A stretch of DNA of 64,000 nucleotides from Streptomyces fodineus (GCF_001735805.1 NZ_CP017248.1:9424001-9488000); one strand, 5' to 3'; positions 42,799-52,099 are shown, numbered from the stretch's first letter. Numbers and translations: made by a program. The notes: generated by a model from the sequence alone, not told the origin.

Positions 42799-42838
42799 CA
42801 AGTGCGAGAGCTCGACTTCGACGAAGCTTGGGAAAGTC

Positions 42839-42875
42839 GTTACGCATCACCCGAGGAGTTACGCATCACCCGAGG
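42839..42875 (+). repeat. 18-bp tandem direct repeat at a gene break
   Basis: GTTACGCATCACCCGAGG occurs twice, at 42839-42856 and 42858-42875, one base apart. It ends at the point where the truncated DUF2231 reading frame begins. It looks like the scar of a deletion, slippage or insertion event, not a regulatory element. Confidence 0.85.
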
Positions 42876-42877
42876 GT

Positions 42878-43190
42878 GTGACGCTGGCGGCGGCCTGCCT
42901 CGGCTTCCTCGACCTGTTCGGTATCCCGACCGGCACTCCGGCCTTCCGCACGGGCTTGCTGCACATGGGCCTGAACCTCGCCGTGACGGCTGCGTACGCG
43001 GCCGGTTTCGCCTGGCGGCAGGGCGGCGGATACCCGCAGGAACAGGGCGTCGGATACGGGCAGTTGGCCCTCTCCGCCGTCTCGCTCGCCGTTCTCGGCC
43101 TGTCCGGCCACCTCGGCGGCAAGCTCGCCTACCGCTACGGCGTGCGCGTGGCCGAGGAGTCCGTGCAGGCCGCCCCGCTTCCCGGCGCCC
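42878..43190 (+). pseudogene. DUF2231 membrane protein, both ends lost
   Basis: The frame from GTG 42878 gives TLAAACLGFLDLFGIPTGTP, HMGLNLAVTAAYAAGFAWRQ and LSGHLGGKLAYRYGVRVAEE, the middle and end of a DUF2231 membrane protein. The usual N-terminal ~60 residues (first helices) are missing and the frame reads on out of the domain after ~105 codons. The break coincides with the 18-bp tandem repeat on the left and with the next gene start on the right. Probably non-functional. Confidence 0.65.
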
Positions 43191-43496
43191 GTGGTCTTCG
43201 GCCACTTCCTGCTCGCTGCGGCCGGACTGGTCGTCTGGATCATCCACCTGGTTGCCGACCGTGCGGCGCTGGCATGGACGTCCTTCGGCATCCTCGTCGC
43301 CGTTGCGCTGCTCGGCTTCACGATGTTCGCCCGCTGGGTCCCCGTGTACCGCACAGCCGCCCCGGCCACCGCCCACGAAGAGACCACGCCCGCAGAACGG
43401 CACCTGCCCGTACCCGTGGTGGCGGCCCATGGCCTGCTCGGCGCCGCGCCCCTGATCCTGGTGCTGCTCGCGGCACTGGGAGTGGGCGGCAGCTGA
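43191..43496 (+). CDS. Small three-helix membrane protein, possibly N-truncated
   Basis: 101 residues from GTG 43191 (VVFGHFLLAAAGLVVWIIH). Helices are predicted at ~3-22, ~28-46 and ~80-98, with a charged loop between the last two. It resembles small unknown membrane proteins of Streptomyces, whose N-termini are usually somewhat longer. It directly abuts the DUF2231 relic in another frame, so it may have lost its own start. Function unknown. Confidence 0.5.
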   Translation: MVFGHFLLAAAGLVVWIIHLVADRAALAWTSFGILVAVALLGFTMFARWVPVYRTAAPATAHEETTPAERHLPVPVVAAHGLLGAAPLILVLLAALGVGGS

Positions 43497-43527
43497 CGCG
43501 GGCGCAGCCCCTGCCCTTCCCGGTGTT

Positions 43528-43548
43528 GCCGGCCAGGCTTCCGCCGGC
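43528..43548. terminator. Short inverted repeat between convergent genes
   Basis: GCCGGC, nine bases, GCCGGC lies midway between the small membrane protein gene and the convergent sigma factor gene. A weak terminator hairpin is possible; the arms are self-complementary and short. Confidence 0.3.
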
Positions 43549-43584
43549 CGCGGCACGTCATGCGGTTGGCCGGAGCGCGACCTC

Positions 43585-44730
43585 TCAGCGGCGCAGCCGG
43601 GCATTGAGCCGGGCGGCCTGACGGGTCAGGTGGTCGCGCTCGGCGAGGTTGGGTGCCTTGTGGGCCGCTTCGGCGTACAACTGTGCCGCCGTCACCAGGT
43701 CGCCGTCGCGCTCGTGGAGGTACGCCGCCACCGCGGCGTGGCGGGGCAGCGCGGGGTCCAGCGCCGCGAGTGCCGTCAGGCCGGCGCGCGGTCCGTCGGC
43801 CTCGCCGACGGCGACCGCGCGGTTGAGCCGGACGACCGGGCTGTCGGTCAGGCGCGTGAGCTCGTCGTACCACTCGACGATCTGCACCCAGTCGGTCTCC
43901 TCGGCAGTGCGCGCGTCGGCGTGGAGTGCCGCGATGGCCGCCTGGGCCTGGAACTCGCCCAGCCGGTCGTGGGCGAGGGCCGCCTGCAGGATCCCGACGC
44001 CCTCGGCGATCAGGCGCGTGTCCCACCGGCACCGGTCCTGCTCGGCGAGCGGCACCAGGCTGCCGTCGGGCGCGGTCCGGGCGGCGCGCCGGGCGTGGTG
44101 GAGCAGCATGAGGGCAAGCAGCCCCGCCACCTCGGGGTGGTCGATGTGGGCCGCGAGCTGCCGGGTGAGCCGGATGGCCTCGGCAGCGAGGTCCACGTCG
44201 CCGGAGTAGCCCTCGTTGAAGACCAGGTACAGGACGCGCAGCACGGTGGCCACATCGCCGGGCTGGTCGAACCGCACGCCGGAGACGGTGCGCTTGGCCC
44301 GGCTGATCCGCTGGGCCATCGTCGCCTCGGGCACCAGGTAGGCCTGGGCGATCTGGCGGGTGGTGAGCCCGCCGACTGCGCGCAGCGTGAGCGCGACCGC
44401 GGAGGCCGGCGTCAGCGACGGGTGGGCGCACAGGAAGTAGAGCTGGAGCGTGTCGTCCACCGCGGTCGCGGGACCGGGCGCCGGCTCCTCGTCGACGAGG
44501 TCCTCACGCCGGCGGCGGGCGGCGTCCGCCCTGGTGGCGTCGAGGAACCGGCGCCAGGCCACGGTGACCAGCCAGCCCTTCGCATCCCGCGGCGGATCGG
44601 TAGGCCAGACGCGCAGTGCCTCGATGAGCGCGTCCTGTACGGCGTCCTCGGCCGCCGCGAAATCGGCTCCGCGGCGGACGAGGACGGCGAGCACGCTCGG
44701 AGTGAGGCCCCGGAGCAGCGCCTCGTTCAT
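43585..44730 (-). CDS. ECF42-type RNA polymerase sigma factor
   Basis: A 381-residue sigma factor. Region 2 is at ~15-80 (FAAAEDAVQDALIEALRVWP, KGWLVTVAWRRFLD), region 4 at ~110-165 (TRQIAQAYLVPEATMAQRISRAKR), and a ~200-residue C-terminal helical extension (TPR/DUF6596-like) follows, as in the ECF42 group. This group has no anti-sigma factor and is normally encoded with YCII/DGPF proteins, as here. The ATG at 44730 starts eight bases after the frameshifted DGPF gene. Targets are unknown. Confidence 0.9.
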   Translation of the reverse strand: MNEALLRGLTPSVLAVLVRRGADFAAAEDAVQDALIEALRVWPTDPPRDAKGWLVTVAWRRFLDATRADAARRRREDLVDEEPAPGPATAVDDTLQLYFLCAHPSLTPASAVALTLRAVGGLTTRQIAQAYLVPEATMAQRISRAKRTVSGVRFDQPGDVATVLRVLYLVFNEGYSGDVDLAAEAIRLTRQLAAHIDHPEVAGLLALMLLHHARRAARTAPDGSLVPLAEQDRCRWDTRLIAEGVGILQAALAHDRLGEFQAQAAIAALHADARTAEETDWVQIVEWYDELTRLTDSPVVRLNRAVAVGEADGPRAGLTALAALDPALPRHAAVAAYLHERDGDLVTAAQLYAEAAHKAPNLAERDHLTRQAARLNARLRR

Positions 44731-44738
44731 CGACGAGG

Positions 44739-45151
44739 TCACTCCGTGGCGGTGCAGTGCTCGTGCCCGCCGAGGAACGGGCGCAGCTCGAGCCACTCGT
44801 GGATCGGCTTCCCGCCGGCCCCGGGGCGGCCGACAGTTCCCCGGCCAGCTCGAGGGCCCGCTCGTGGCTGTCGACGTCGATCACCATCCAGCCCGCGATG
44901 AGGTCCTTGGTCTCGGCGAACGGGCCGTCGGTCACCGGCGGGCGCCCCTCGCCGTCGTACCGGACCCACGTCCCCCCGGGGGCGAGCGCCTGGCTGTCGA
45001 CGAACTCGCCGGTCTCCTCGAGGCGGGCCGCGAAATCGCGCATGTACTGCACGTGGGCCGAGATCTCCTCCGGCGTCCACTGGTCCATGGGAACGTCATT
45101 GACCGAAGCCGGGGCGCCGCGGTAGTGCTTGAGCAGCAGGTACTTGGCCAT
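44739..45151 (-). pseudogene. YCII/DGPF-domain protein gene with a frameshift
   Basis: The start MAKYLLLKHYRGAPASVND and the signature PPVTDGPFAETKDLIAGWMV identify a DGPF (YCII-related) protein. At about 44819-44824 the frame is lost inside a C/G run: reading continues as PAGSRSTS, while the next frame supplies the expected ending GGKPIHEWLELRPFLGG to the stop at 44739. Insertion of one G would restore a normal ~137-residue protein ending just before the sigma gene. It is either a real one-base deletion or a sequencing error. Confidence 0.8.
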
Positions 45152-45193
45152 CGTGGCTCTCCTCGGTGCTGGTGCGACCCATTATGGTCGCCT

Positions 45194-46451
45194 TCACCAC
45201 GGGGACGGAGCCGGCCACGGGTTCTCGACATCGCCGTCCGCACGCTCTACGAAGTTTGACGCCCGGACTCGGGTCAGCCCTTGCCGCCGCAGTCGTAGAG
45301 GCGGAAGCTGCCCCTGGTAAGCGCCGGCCGTGTCGTCCGCGTCGGCCAGGCGCCGGTACAGCGACATACGGCTGGGCCGCATTTCGGCATCGGCGGTACG
45401 CGCGATCCTGCGCGGGTCCTCCTCCCGGCGGACATGCGCGCACAGGGCGCTCCACAACGTCTCCGGCACCGGTTTGGTCCGTAGCCTCAGGCCGATGTAG
45501 GAGACGAGGAAGCCGTGCACCTCGTAGTCCTTGCCGGGCCTGAAGCCGGAGGGATGATGCGCCGCCCGGTTCGGGGCCGCCACGGCTCCCGCCTGCGGCC
45601 GCTGCAGATAGTCCAGGGCCTGTTCCAGCCAGTCGGCCGGGGCCCTGCCTGGTGGCTGTGCGAAGTAGGCCGGGGCTGCCTGCCGCAGGAACTCCTTCGA
45701 CATGGATGACCACATGCCGTGCCAGACGGCGTCGGCCGCCGCGACGAGGACCGCTTGGACGTATCCGTACGGCCTTGTTCACCAGGGGCGATTTCGGGCT
45801 GACGCAGACACTTTCCGGCGCACCGGATCTCGCCCGGGCACGGTGCTGCTCGGCAGCGGTCAGTTCCGTCGGCAGGCTGACGACATCGGCAAGCCGCAGC
45901 AGCTCTCGCTCGTACGCCAGGAAGTCAGGCGCTTCCGCGTCCGGCTCGGCCGTGTAGTGGTCGTTCCGGTTCGGCCACAGGGTCGCCACCCACACCACGG
46001 GACCGGGCCCTTGCCGCGTCGCACGCACCATGGCCGCGGTCAGCCCGTCCGGCCCGGCCAGGGCGGTTCGTGGCTTCAGGGTGTCCGTCAACTCGTGCAG
46101 CGCGCGGGGATGGGGGTGCACGAGTTGCCAGTCGGGCAGCACCGCGGCCAACGCCTCGTAGGCCGACCGGGTCTTGCCGGAACAAGACTGTCCCACCACG
46201 AGGACGAAGCCGCCCGCTACGGCGGCCTCCTTGAGCCGGGAGCGAAGGCCGCGCCGGTCGAGATCATTGTCCCGCGGCACATAGGAGGGCAACTCGCCTT
46301 CCGCGTCCGGGACGTCGAGGGCCTGACGCACGCCCAGATGCCGGGGATGGGCCTGCGAGACCCGCCCCCCGGTGCCCGCATCCGTGCCCAGTGCGGCGCT
46401 CCCACAGTGACTGCCATGTCGCCTGCTGCTGTTCGCCGGCGGGAACACCAC
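45194..46451 (-). pseudogene. Decayed P-loop NTPase (STAND/tetratricopeptide-type) gene with rearrangement
   Basis: The N-terminal frame has a Walker A site (VVGQSCSGKTRSAYEAL) and the segment PGPVVWVATLWPNRNDHYTA of Streptomyces ATP-binding proteins. The Walker B region expected between PRTAL and AGPDGLT is missing. After ~46 kb coordinate 45850 the frame is lost, and the family block R-GDFGLTQTLSGAPDL is found on the opposite strand (about 45760-45835), as if inverted. The C-terminal half resumes in another frame (WHGMWSSMSKEFLRQAAPAYF ...). The gene cannot make its protein. Confidence 0.6.
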
Positions 46452-46516
46452 CCCGCAGCCCGGATCGACCTTCGTATCACCGTGACCAGCGATCCCACCC
46501 GCACCGTTCCGATAGC

Positions 46517-47992
46517 ATGATCGAACTCATGTCGAGCGCCCTCATCGCTCGTCCTTCACTGGAAAGCCATCCTGTCCGGCACGAAAAGCGACCTGTTCAA
46601 CCGACAACTAACAAATCGACCAGACAATTGATACCTATAGCGTCGCGGGTGTTTTCGCGAAAAGACTGCAGACCCAGGCTCGCCGCGTGGCGCCAACCGC
46701 GGGCGCTGCTGTGGGCCATGCTGGGTGTGGCGGCCCTCGGATTCCTCATCACGCTGGAGATCGCCGCGCGTTGCTACGGCCTGCCGGGACCGATCACCAA
46801 CCAGATGCGAGAGGTGATATTCCCGCCCAAATCGGGTTTCCTGCTGTACGCCAGCATGGCGTTGACGATGGTGGTGCTCACCTGGCGGCAACGGTTCATC
46901 GCCCTTGGCGTCGCGGTCGGCATCGACATCGTTATCTTCCTGGTGCGGTGGGCCGCCGACGTGAAGATCACCGACGGCCACCCCTTCGGCAACGGCGCGT
47001 TGTGGGTGATTCTGGGCTGTGCGGTCATTGCGATCACGCGCCGTACGGGTCGCGAACGAGTCCTGCTGTTGCAGGGCGTCGGGCTGGGCCTGCTACTGGT
47101 GACCGGCCGCAAAGCCGGCGATACCTGGCTGCTCATCACGTCGAAGACCCGCCCGGCGGTGCTCGACCAGTACGTGGCAACCGCCGATCACGCGCTGGGC
47201 AACCCGTCGTGGCTGGCAGGCCGGATTGTCAGGGCCACCGGGCCGATCGGCGCCCATGTTCTCGACTACGTCTACATTCAGCTTGCCGTGGCCGCGGTCG
47301 TCGTCGCGATGTACCAGCTGCGCAACGTGGCGGTCGAGCGCCGATTCCCGAGCCACCATCTGGTGCGCACCTTTCTGGTCATCGGCCTCCTCGGGCCGGG
47401 CATCTACATGTTCTTCCCCGTCGTCGGACCGGTCTTCGCCTACGGTGCCGAAGGCGGGCACTGGGCGGTGGCCAGCGTGTGGCCGGACACGCCGCCGCCG
47501 ATCCATGCCCCGCACCCGATGCTGTTCGACGAGATCACCCCACGCAACTGCATGCCCAGTCTGCACACAGCCTGGGCTACCGCAATCTTCATTCATTCCC
47601 GCAAGGGTCCACGGATTCTGCGCTTCGCAGGCGCTTTCTGGCTGATTGCCACGCTCAGCGCAACCCTGGGATTCGGCTACCACTACGGCGTCGATCTCGT
47701 CGCCGGCGTGGTGTTCACGCTCACGATCGAAGCAGCTCTGCGCTCACTCGAACGTGGCTGGGATCGTTCGGCAACCCAGTTGGTCGCCCACGGCGCAACG
47801 GTCTTCGCCGCACTCCTGGTGTCGTATCGCTATCTGCCGGTGCAGATGGCCGAGTATCCCTGGCTGTTTGGACCACTTCTCCTTCTGGCGATGGCGTCAG
47901 TGATCCATGGCTACATACGGACCACCAACCTGTGGCAACCGGAGGCTGCGCCAGTGCGGCAACCGGAACAACCACTACCCGAACCCGTTTGA
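46517..47992 (+). CDS. PAP2-superfamily membrane phosphatase/phosphotransferase
   Basis: A 491-residue membrane protein with about ten helices. CMPSLHTAWATA and GFGYHYGVDLVAG are the second and third catalytic motifs of PAP2 enzymes of the inositolphosphoryl-transferase-like (Aur1/Ipt1) group; both conserved histidines are present. ATG 46517 or 46529 may be the start. Base composition is lower in GC than neighbours (ATT, GCA, CGC/CGT mix, AT-rich first 120 bases), suggesting acquisition from another actinobacterium. It probably handles lipid-phosphate or polyprenyl-phosphate substrates. It is not obviously in an operon. Confidence 0.82.
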   Translation: MIELMSSALIARPSLESHPVRHEKRPVQPTTNKSTRQLIPIASRVFSRKDCRPRLAAWRQPRALLWAMLGVAALGFLITLEIAARCYGLPGPITNQMREVIFPPKSGFLLYASMALTMVVLTWRQRFIALGVAVGIDIVIFLVRWAADVKITDGHPFGNGALWVILGCAVIAITRRTGRERVLLLQGVGLGLLLVTGRKAGDTWLLITSKTRPAVLDQYVATADHALGNPSWLAGRIVRATGPIGAHVLDYVYIQLAVAAVVVAMYQLRNVAVERRFPSHHLVRTFLVIGLLGPGIYMFFPVVGPVFAYGAEGGHWAVASVWPDTPPPIHAPHPMLFDEITPRNCMPSLHTAWATAIFIHSRKGPRILRFAGAFWLIATLSATLGFGYHYGVDLVAGVVFTLTIEAALRSLERGWDRSATQLVAHGATVFAALLVSYRYLPVQMAEYPWLFGPLLLLAMASVIHGYIRTTNLWQPEAAPVRQPEQPLPEPV

Positions 47993-48098
47993 GACGGAAC
48001 CGCAACGAGGGCGGCATCAGGCGGGTGCCGGCCGCGACGGCGGCGTTGAGGGTGCAGGTCTGCCCGGACCGGGGAGTCTGTGCGGGCAGACTTGCCGT

Positions 48099-48338
48099 AT
48101 GGAAGATGATCTCCCGACCGTGTCCGTGCGTCTGTGGCGCGCGGACGCCATCGTGCTGTTCGACTGGCTGGCGAACACCGACCTGGACGCCGTGCCGGTC
48201 ACTCACCCGGCCCAGAAGCAGGCGCTTGCCGACCTGCTTTCGCGGATGGAGTGGGCCGCCGATGCCGACTTGGCGAGCTGCACTGCCGAGGAGATCGCCG
48301 CAGCTCGACGAGAGGTCGCCGGGGACATGGGCTGGTAG
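48099..48338 (+). CDS. Small conserved acidic protein of unknown function
   Basis: 79 residues beginning MEDDLPTVSVRLWRADAIVL and ending in EEIAAARREVAGDMGW. Residues ~15-30 (FDWLANTDLDAVPV) and the following helix match a family of short cytoplasmic proteins common in Streptomyces, with an acidic Asp/Glu-rich composition. No function is known. The upstream ATG at 47907 lies inside the phosphatase gene and is rejected. Confidence 0.65.
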   Translation: MEDDLPTVSVRLWRADAIVLFDWLANTDLDAVPVTHPAQKQALADLLSRMEWAADADLASCTAEEIAAARREVAGDMGW

Positions 48339-49029
48339 GCCATACCTGGCGGGATCGGTTCTCCTTGGCCAGGAGCACATTCTCGTCCCTGGCCTGGGGG
48401 CAACTGACCGGCGGCGGCCCCGAAGAGCGCCCGAACTCCCGTGAGCTTGAGGGCCTTTTGGCCGCTCCCGGCATCGGTCACGAGCCGCACGGGCGTCGAA
48501 AGGGGGAGATCTTTCCGACGAACTTGAGCCATTGCTTCGTGTCGATCACCTGGTGGTCGCCTCGCACATACGGTGGTAGACCGCGTCGCGACGGTCGCTC
48601 ATCAGGAGGACTCCGGTCTCGTTCGCCGGAAGGTCCGACTCCGTCAAGGCGAGTGTCCGGCCGTCCGGACTGCGCTGGTTTTCTGGGGATGTGCGGGAGC
48701 CGTATCCCCGCCCCCGGGGAACACCCCCTCAAGCCCAGCTCACCGCAGCGACCTCGCGCCACCCCACCACCGCACCACCGAAAAATCCGTCCCCCGCTCA
48801 TCGATCGCTTCCGGTGACCGACCGGCTCTCGGGCTCGCTGGTCCAGCACCACCTCACATCCGTTTCACGGGAGGACGCGGACAGGGACCCTGGGCGTATC
48901 TGTTGCTCCCTGGGAATGAATCCGTCGTCGTGCCGCGAGCTGGTTGCCCCGTCACCTGAGTGTGGGTCATGACAATCGGCGTCGGCCGGATTTGAGCGGC
49001 CACGCGACCGGAGACCAGGGCGGATCCAC
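48339..49029. other. Gene-poor interval
   Basis: About 690 bases with no reading frame that shows a recognisable protein, signal peptide or supported start on either strand. Its composition drops in GC in places (for example around 48770-48960). It presumably holds the promoter of the propeller gene at 49030; no specific box was identified. Confidence 0.5.
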
Positions 49030-50664
49030 ATGACACGACGCACGTCACCTCTGAACCGACGAACCGGAGCAAGGAAAGGCAGACGGGGGCTGCTGCGGCT
49101 GAAGTGCACCGGGGTGGCGGGCTTGCTGCTGCTCGGGCTCGCCTCCCAGGCGCAGGCCATCGACTCCACCATCTCGCTGAACAACAAGCGCACGGGGTGG
49201 GACGCGAACGAGCCGAACCTGTCGCCGGCTCGGGTGTCCTCGTCGAGCTTCGGACGGCGCTGGTCCACTCCGGTCAACGGCTCGGTGCTGGCCCAGCCGC
49301 TGGTCACCGGCAAGAACGTGGTCGTCGCCACCGAGAACAACTACGTCTACGGCATCGACGCCGTCACCGGGGTGACGAACTGGACCCGCCAGCTCGGCCC
49401 GTCCTGGCCCACCTCGACGGTCAACTGCAACGACCCCGCGGCGCACAACGGAATCACCTCCACCCCGGTGTACGACCCGTCGTCCAACACCGTCTTCCTC
49501 ACCAGCAAGGTCAACGACGGCGCGGACGTACAGCACCCGCACTGGTACTTCCACGCGATGAGCGCCTCCACCGGCGCCGAGCGCGCGGGCTGGCCGGTGC
49601 AGATCCAGGGCACGCCGACCAACAGCCCCGGCCACCCGTTCAACGCGCTCACCGCCTTGCAGCGCCCGGGCCTGCTGCTGCTGAACGGCTGGGTGTACGC
49701 GGGCTTCGCCTCCTACTGCGACACCGGCCCCTTCGTCGGCCAGGTGGCCGGAGTGAAGATCGACACCCGCGGCCTGACCCTGTGGTCCACCGAGGCCGGC
49801 TCCGACACCCGGGAGGCCGGTATCTGGCAGAGCGGCGGCGGGCTGGTCTCGGACGGCTCCGGCCGGATCATCCTCACCACCGGCAACGGCGCCGGCACAG
49901 GTGCCTCGCCGAGCCAGGGCCCGGGCAACAGGCCACCCGGCCAGCTCGGCGAGTCGGTGGTCCGGCTCGGCGTGAACAGCGACGGCAGTCTCTCGGCCCG
50001 GGACTTCTTCAGCCCGGCCAACAACCGGACACTGGACACCAACGACACCGACCTCGGCTCCGGCGGACCGGTCGCGCTCCCCGACGGCTTCGGCACCTCC
50101 GCGCATCCGCACCTGCTCGTCCAGGTCGGCAAGGACGGCCGGGTCTTCCTGCTCGACCGGGACAACCTGGGCGGCATGGGCCAGGGCCCGAACGGCACGG
50201 ACAAACCGGTGAGCATGGCCGGACCGTTCGAGGGCGTCTGGGGCCACCCCGCCGTCTGGGGCGGTGGCGGAGGCTACGTGTACACCGTGGCCACCGATAC
50301 CGGCAACGGCCGTTCGCCGCTGCGCGCACTGAAGTTCGGGGTGAACAGCTCCGGCATTCCGACCCTGACCAGCGTGGGCATCAGCAACGAGGGCTTCGGC
50401 TATGGCTCCGGTTCGCCCGCGGTCACCTCCAACGGAACGGCCGGCGGCTCCGCGCTGGTCTGGGCGGTCTGGTCCGGATCCGGCCCCGGTGGTGTCGGCG
50501 GCGAGCTGCGGGTCTACGACGCGGTGCCGGTGGGCGGCGTCATGCACCTGCGCCGTTCCTTCCCGATCGGCACGGCGGCCAAGTTCGTGGTCCCGGCCAC
50601 GGACGGCGGCCGGGTCTACGTGGGGACCCGGGACGGCCACCTGGTGGCCTTCGGCAGCGCGTAA
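49030..50664 (+). CDS. Secreted PQQ-type beta-propeller protein
   Basis: A 544-residue exported protein. The signal peptide (arginine-rich start, LLLLGLASQAQA) is followed by PQQ-enzyme-like repeats: VVVATENNYVYGIDAVTG, GWVYAGFAS, GRVFLLDRDNLGG, GGRVYVGTRDGHLVAF. The fold is an eight-bladed propeller as in PQQ dehydrogenases and BamB-like proteins. Its stop is only 37 bases from the stop of the fused pqqDE gene, so a locus that makes PQQ lies tail-to-tail with it. It may be the enzyme that uses PQQ outside the cell; the substrate and metal site cannot be read. Confidence 0.82.
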   Translation: MTRRTSPLNRRTGARKGRRGLLRLKCTGVAGLLLLGLASQAQAIDSTISLNNKRTGWDANEPNLSPARVSSSSFGRRWSTPVNGSVLAQPLVTGKNVVVATENNYVYGIDAVTGVTNWTRQLGPSWPTSTVNCNDPAAHNGITSTPVYDPSSNTVFLTSKVNDGADVQHPHWYFHAMSASTGAERAGWPVQIQGTPTNSPGHPFNALTALQRPGLLLLNGWVYAGFASYCDTGPFVGQVAGVKIDTRGLTLWSTEAGSDTREAGIWQSGGGLVSDGSGRIILTTGNGAGTGASPSQGPGNRPPGQLGESVVRLGVNSDGSLSARDFFSPANNRTLDTNDTDLGSGGPVALPDGFGTSAHPHLLVQVGKDGRVFLLDRDNLGGMGQGPNGTDKPVSMAGPFEGVWGHPAVWGGGGGYVYTVATDTGNGRSPLRALKFGVNSSGIPTLTSVGISNEGFGYGSGSPAVTSNGTAGGSALVWAVWSGSGPGGVGGELRVYDAVPVGGVMHLRRSFPIGTAAKFVVPATDGGRVYVGTRDGHLVAFGSA

Positions 50665-50701
50665 CCGGCCCCTCGGGGTCCTGGACGTCCTGGACGTCGG
50701 A

Positions 50702-52099
50702 TCAGCGGAAGCGTCTGGGCGCGGGGGCGGAGGCGGAATCGGCGACCACCACCTGGTCGGTGACCAGGTGGTGGTGCGGCGAGAGGCGGCATGCCGGGTC
50801 GGTGGCGGCCGGGTCGCCGGTGAACTGGAAGGCCTGGCAGCGGCAGCCGCCGTGGTCCACCTCGCGTAGCGGGCAGCTGCGGCACGGCTCCTGCATCCAG
50901 GCGGTGCCCCGGAACCGGTTGAAGGCGGGGGAGTCGTACCAGATCGCCGCCAGGTCCTCGGTGACCGCGCTGGGCACCGGCAGACCGGGCAGCTGGGCGG
51001 CGGCGAGGCAGGGCAGCACGTCGCCGTTGGGCGCGACGACCAGCTGGCGCTCTCCCCAGCCGTTCATGCACGGCTTGACGACGCCGCCGTGGTGGTCGGC
51101 GGCGACGTGGACGATCTCGATCCGCCCGCCGTGGCGCTCCCGGGCCGCGGCGACGTCGAGCTCGGCCTGCCGGACCTGCTCCTCGCCGGGCGCGAGGTGG
51201 GCGCGATTGCGCCAGGCCCAGCCGTAGTACTGGGTGTGCGCGAGTTCGACCCGGTCGGCGCCCAGCGCGACCGCCTGGTCGGCGAGATCGCCGAGGCGGG
51301 CCAGATTGCCCCGGTGCAGCACGGCGTTGATGGTCAGCGGCAGACCGGCGTCGGTGAAGTGCCGTGCCGCGGTGAGCTTCCTGTCGTGCGCGGCCAGCCC
51401 GGCGACGGCGTCGGCGCGGTCCGCGTCGGCGTCCTGGAGCGAGAGCTGCACATGGTCCAGTCCCGCTTCGGCGAGTTCGGCGGCCCGTCCGGCGGCCAGC
51501 GGGATGCCGCTGGTGACCAGGTTGGTGTAAAGACCCAGACTGCGGGCCCGGTCGATGAGGACCGTCAGATCGCGGCGCAGCAGCGGTTCGCCGCCGGTGA
51601 GGTGGACCTGGAGCACGCCCAGTCCCCGTGCCTGGTCGAGAATCCGCAGCCACCCGTCGGTGGTCAACTCGTCGCGGTAGCGGTCGAGTTCGAGAGGGTT
51701 CGCGCAGTAGGTGCACTGGAGGGGGCAGCGGTAGGTGAGTTCGGCGATCAGGCCGAGCGGGGCGGGGGTGCGTACGGCGGTGCCGGACGGGCCGGCGGCG
51801 TCGACGGGGAGGACGGGCGTGCCGGTGCCGTCCAGGGTGAGCAGCCGCCGCTCGGCGAGGTCGGTGAGCAGCGCGCCGACCTGCTCGCCGTCCACCCCGT
51901 CGTACTCGTCGCACAGCCGGGCGGTGACCCCGCGCGCGTCCCGGCGTCCGTCGCAGTGCCGCAGTACGGCGGCGGCGCTCGCGTTGAGCAGCAGTACGCC
52001 CTCGGGGTAGACCAGCGCGGCCTGGTTCCGGACCCGGTCGTGCACCAGCCGCACACCTTTGCGCAGGCCGGGGGTCATGGCGGGGGCGGCGGTACTCAC
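50702..52099 (-). CDS. pqqDE: PqqD-PqqE fusion: PQQ peptide chaperone plus radical SAM enzyme
   Basis: A 465-residue protein. Residues ~10-85 match PqqD (VRLVHDRVRNQAALVYPEG, RRDARGVTARLCDEYDG), which binds the PqqA peptide. Residues ~110-465 are PqqE: the radical-SAM cluster motif CPLQCTYC (Cys125, 129, 132), HLTGGEPLLRRDL, and the SPASM cysteines ending CRSCPLREVDHGGCRCQAF and DPACRLSPHH. PqqE joins the Glu and Tyr side chains of PqqA by a carbon-carbon bond. The GTG start forms a GTGA overlap with pqqC. Fused D-E genes are known in some bacteria. Confidence 0.93.
   Translation of the reverse strand: MSTAAPAMTPGLRKGVRLVHDRVRNQAALVYPEGVLLLNASAAAVLRHCDGRRDARGVTARLCDEYDGVDGEQVGALLTDLAERRLLTLDGTGTPVLPVDAAGPSGTAVRTPAPLGLIAELTYRCPLQCTYCANPLELDRYRDELTTDGWLRILDQARGLGVLQVHLTGGEPLLRRDLTVLIDRARSLGLYTNLVTSGIPLAAGRAAELAEAGLDHVQLSLQDADADRADAVAGLAAHDRKLTAARHFTDAGLPLTINAVLHRGNLARLGDLADQAVALGADRVELAHTQYYGWAWRNRAHLAPGEEQVRQAELDVAAARERHGGRIEIVHVAADHHGGVVKPCMNGWGERQLVVAPNGDVLPCLAAAQLPGLPVPSAVTEDLAAIWYDSPAFNRFRGTAWMQEPCRSCPLREVDHGGCRCQAFQFTGDPAATDPACRLSPHHHLVTDQVVVADSASAPAPRRFR

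Noticed and set aside
42802-43455. A 217-codon plus-strand frame starting MRELDFDEAWESRY across the DUF2231 relic
   Set aside because: It crosses the tandem repeat and then reads the relic out of frame into Arg/Pro-rich text.
48203-48852. Overlapping minus-strand frames in the gap before the propeller gene
   Set aside because: No known motif, no good start, and they overlap the small conserved gene and each other.
50682-50701. TCCTGGACG repeated twice in tandem between convergent stops
   Set aside because: Too short and simple to mean more than slippage.
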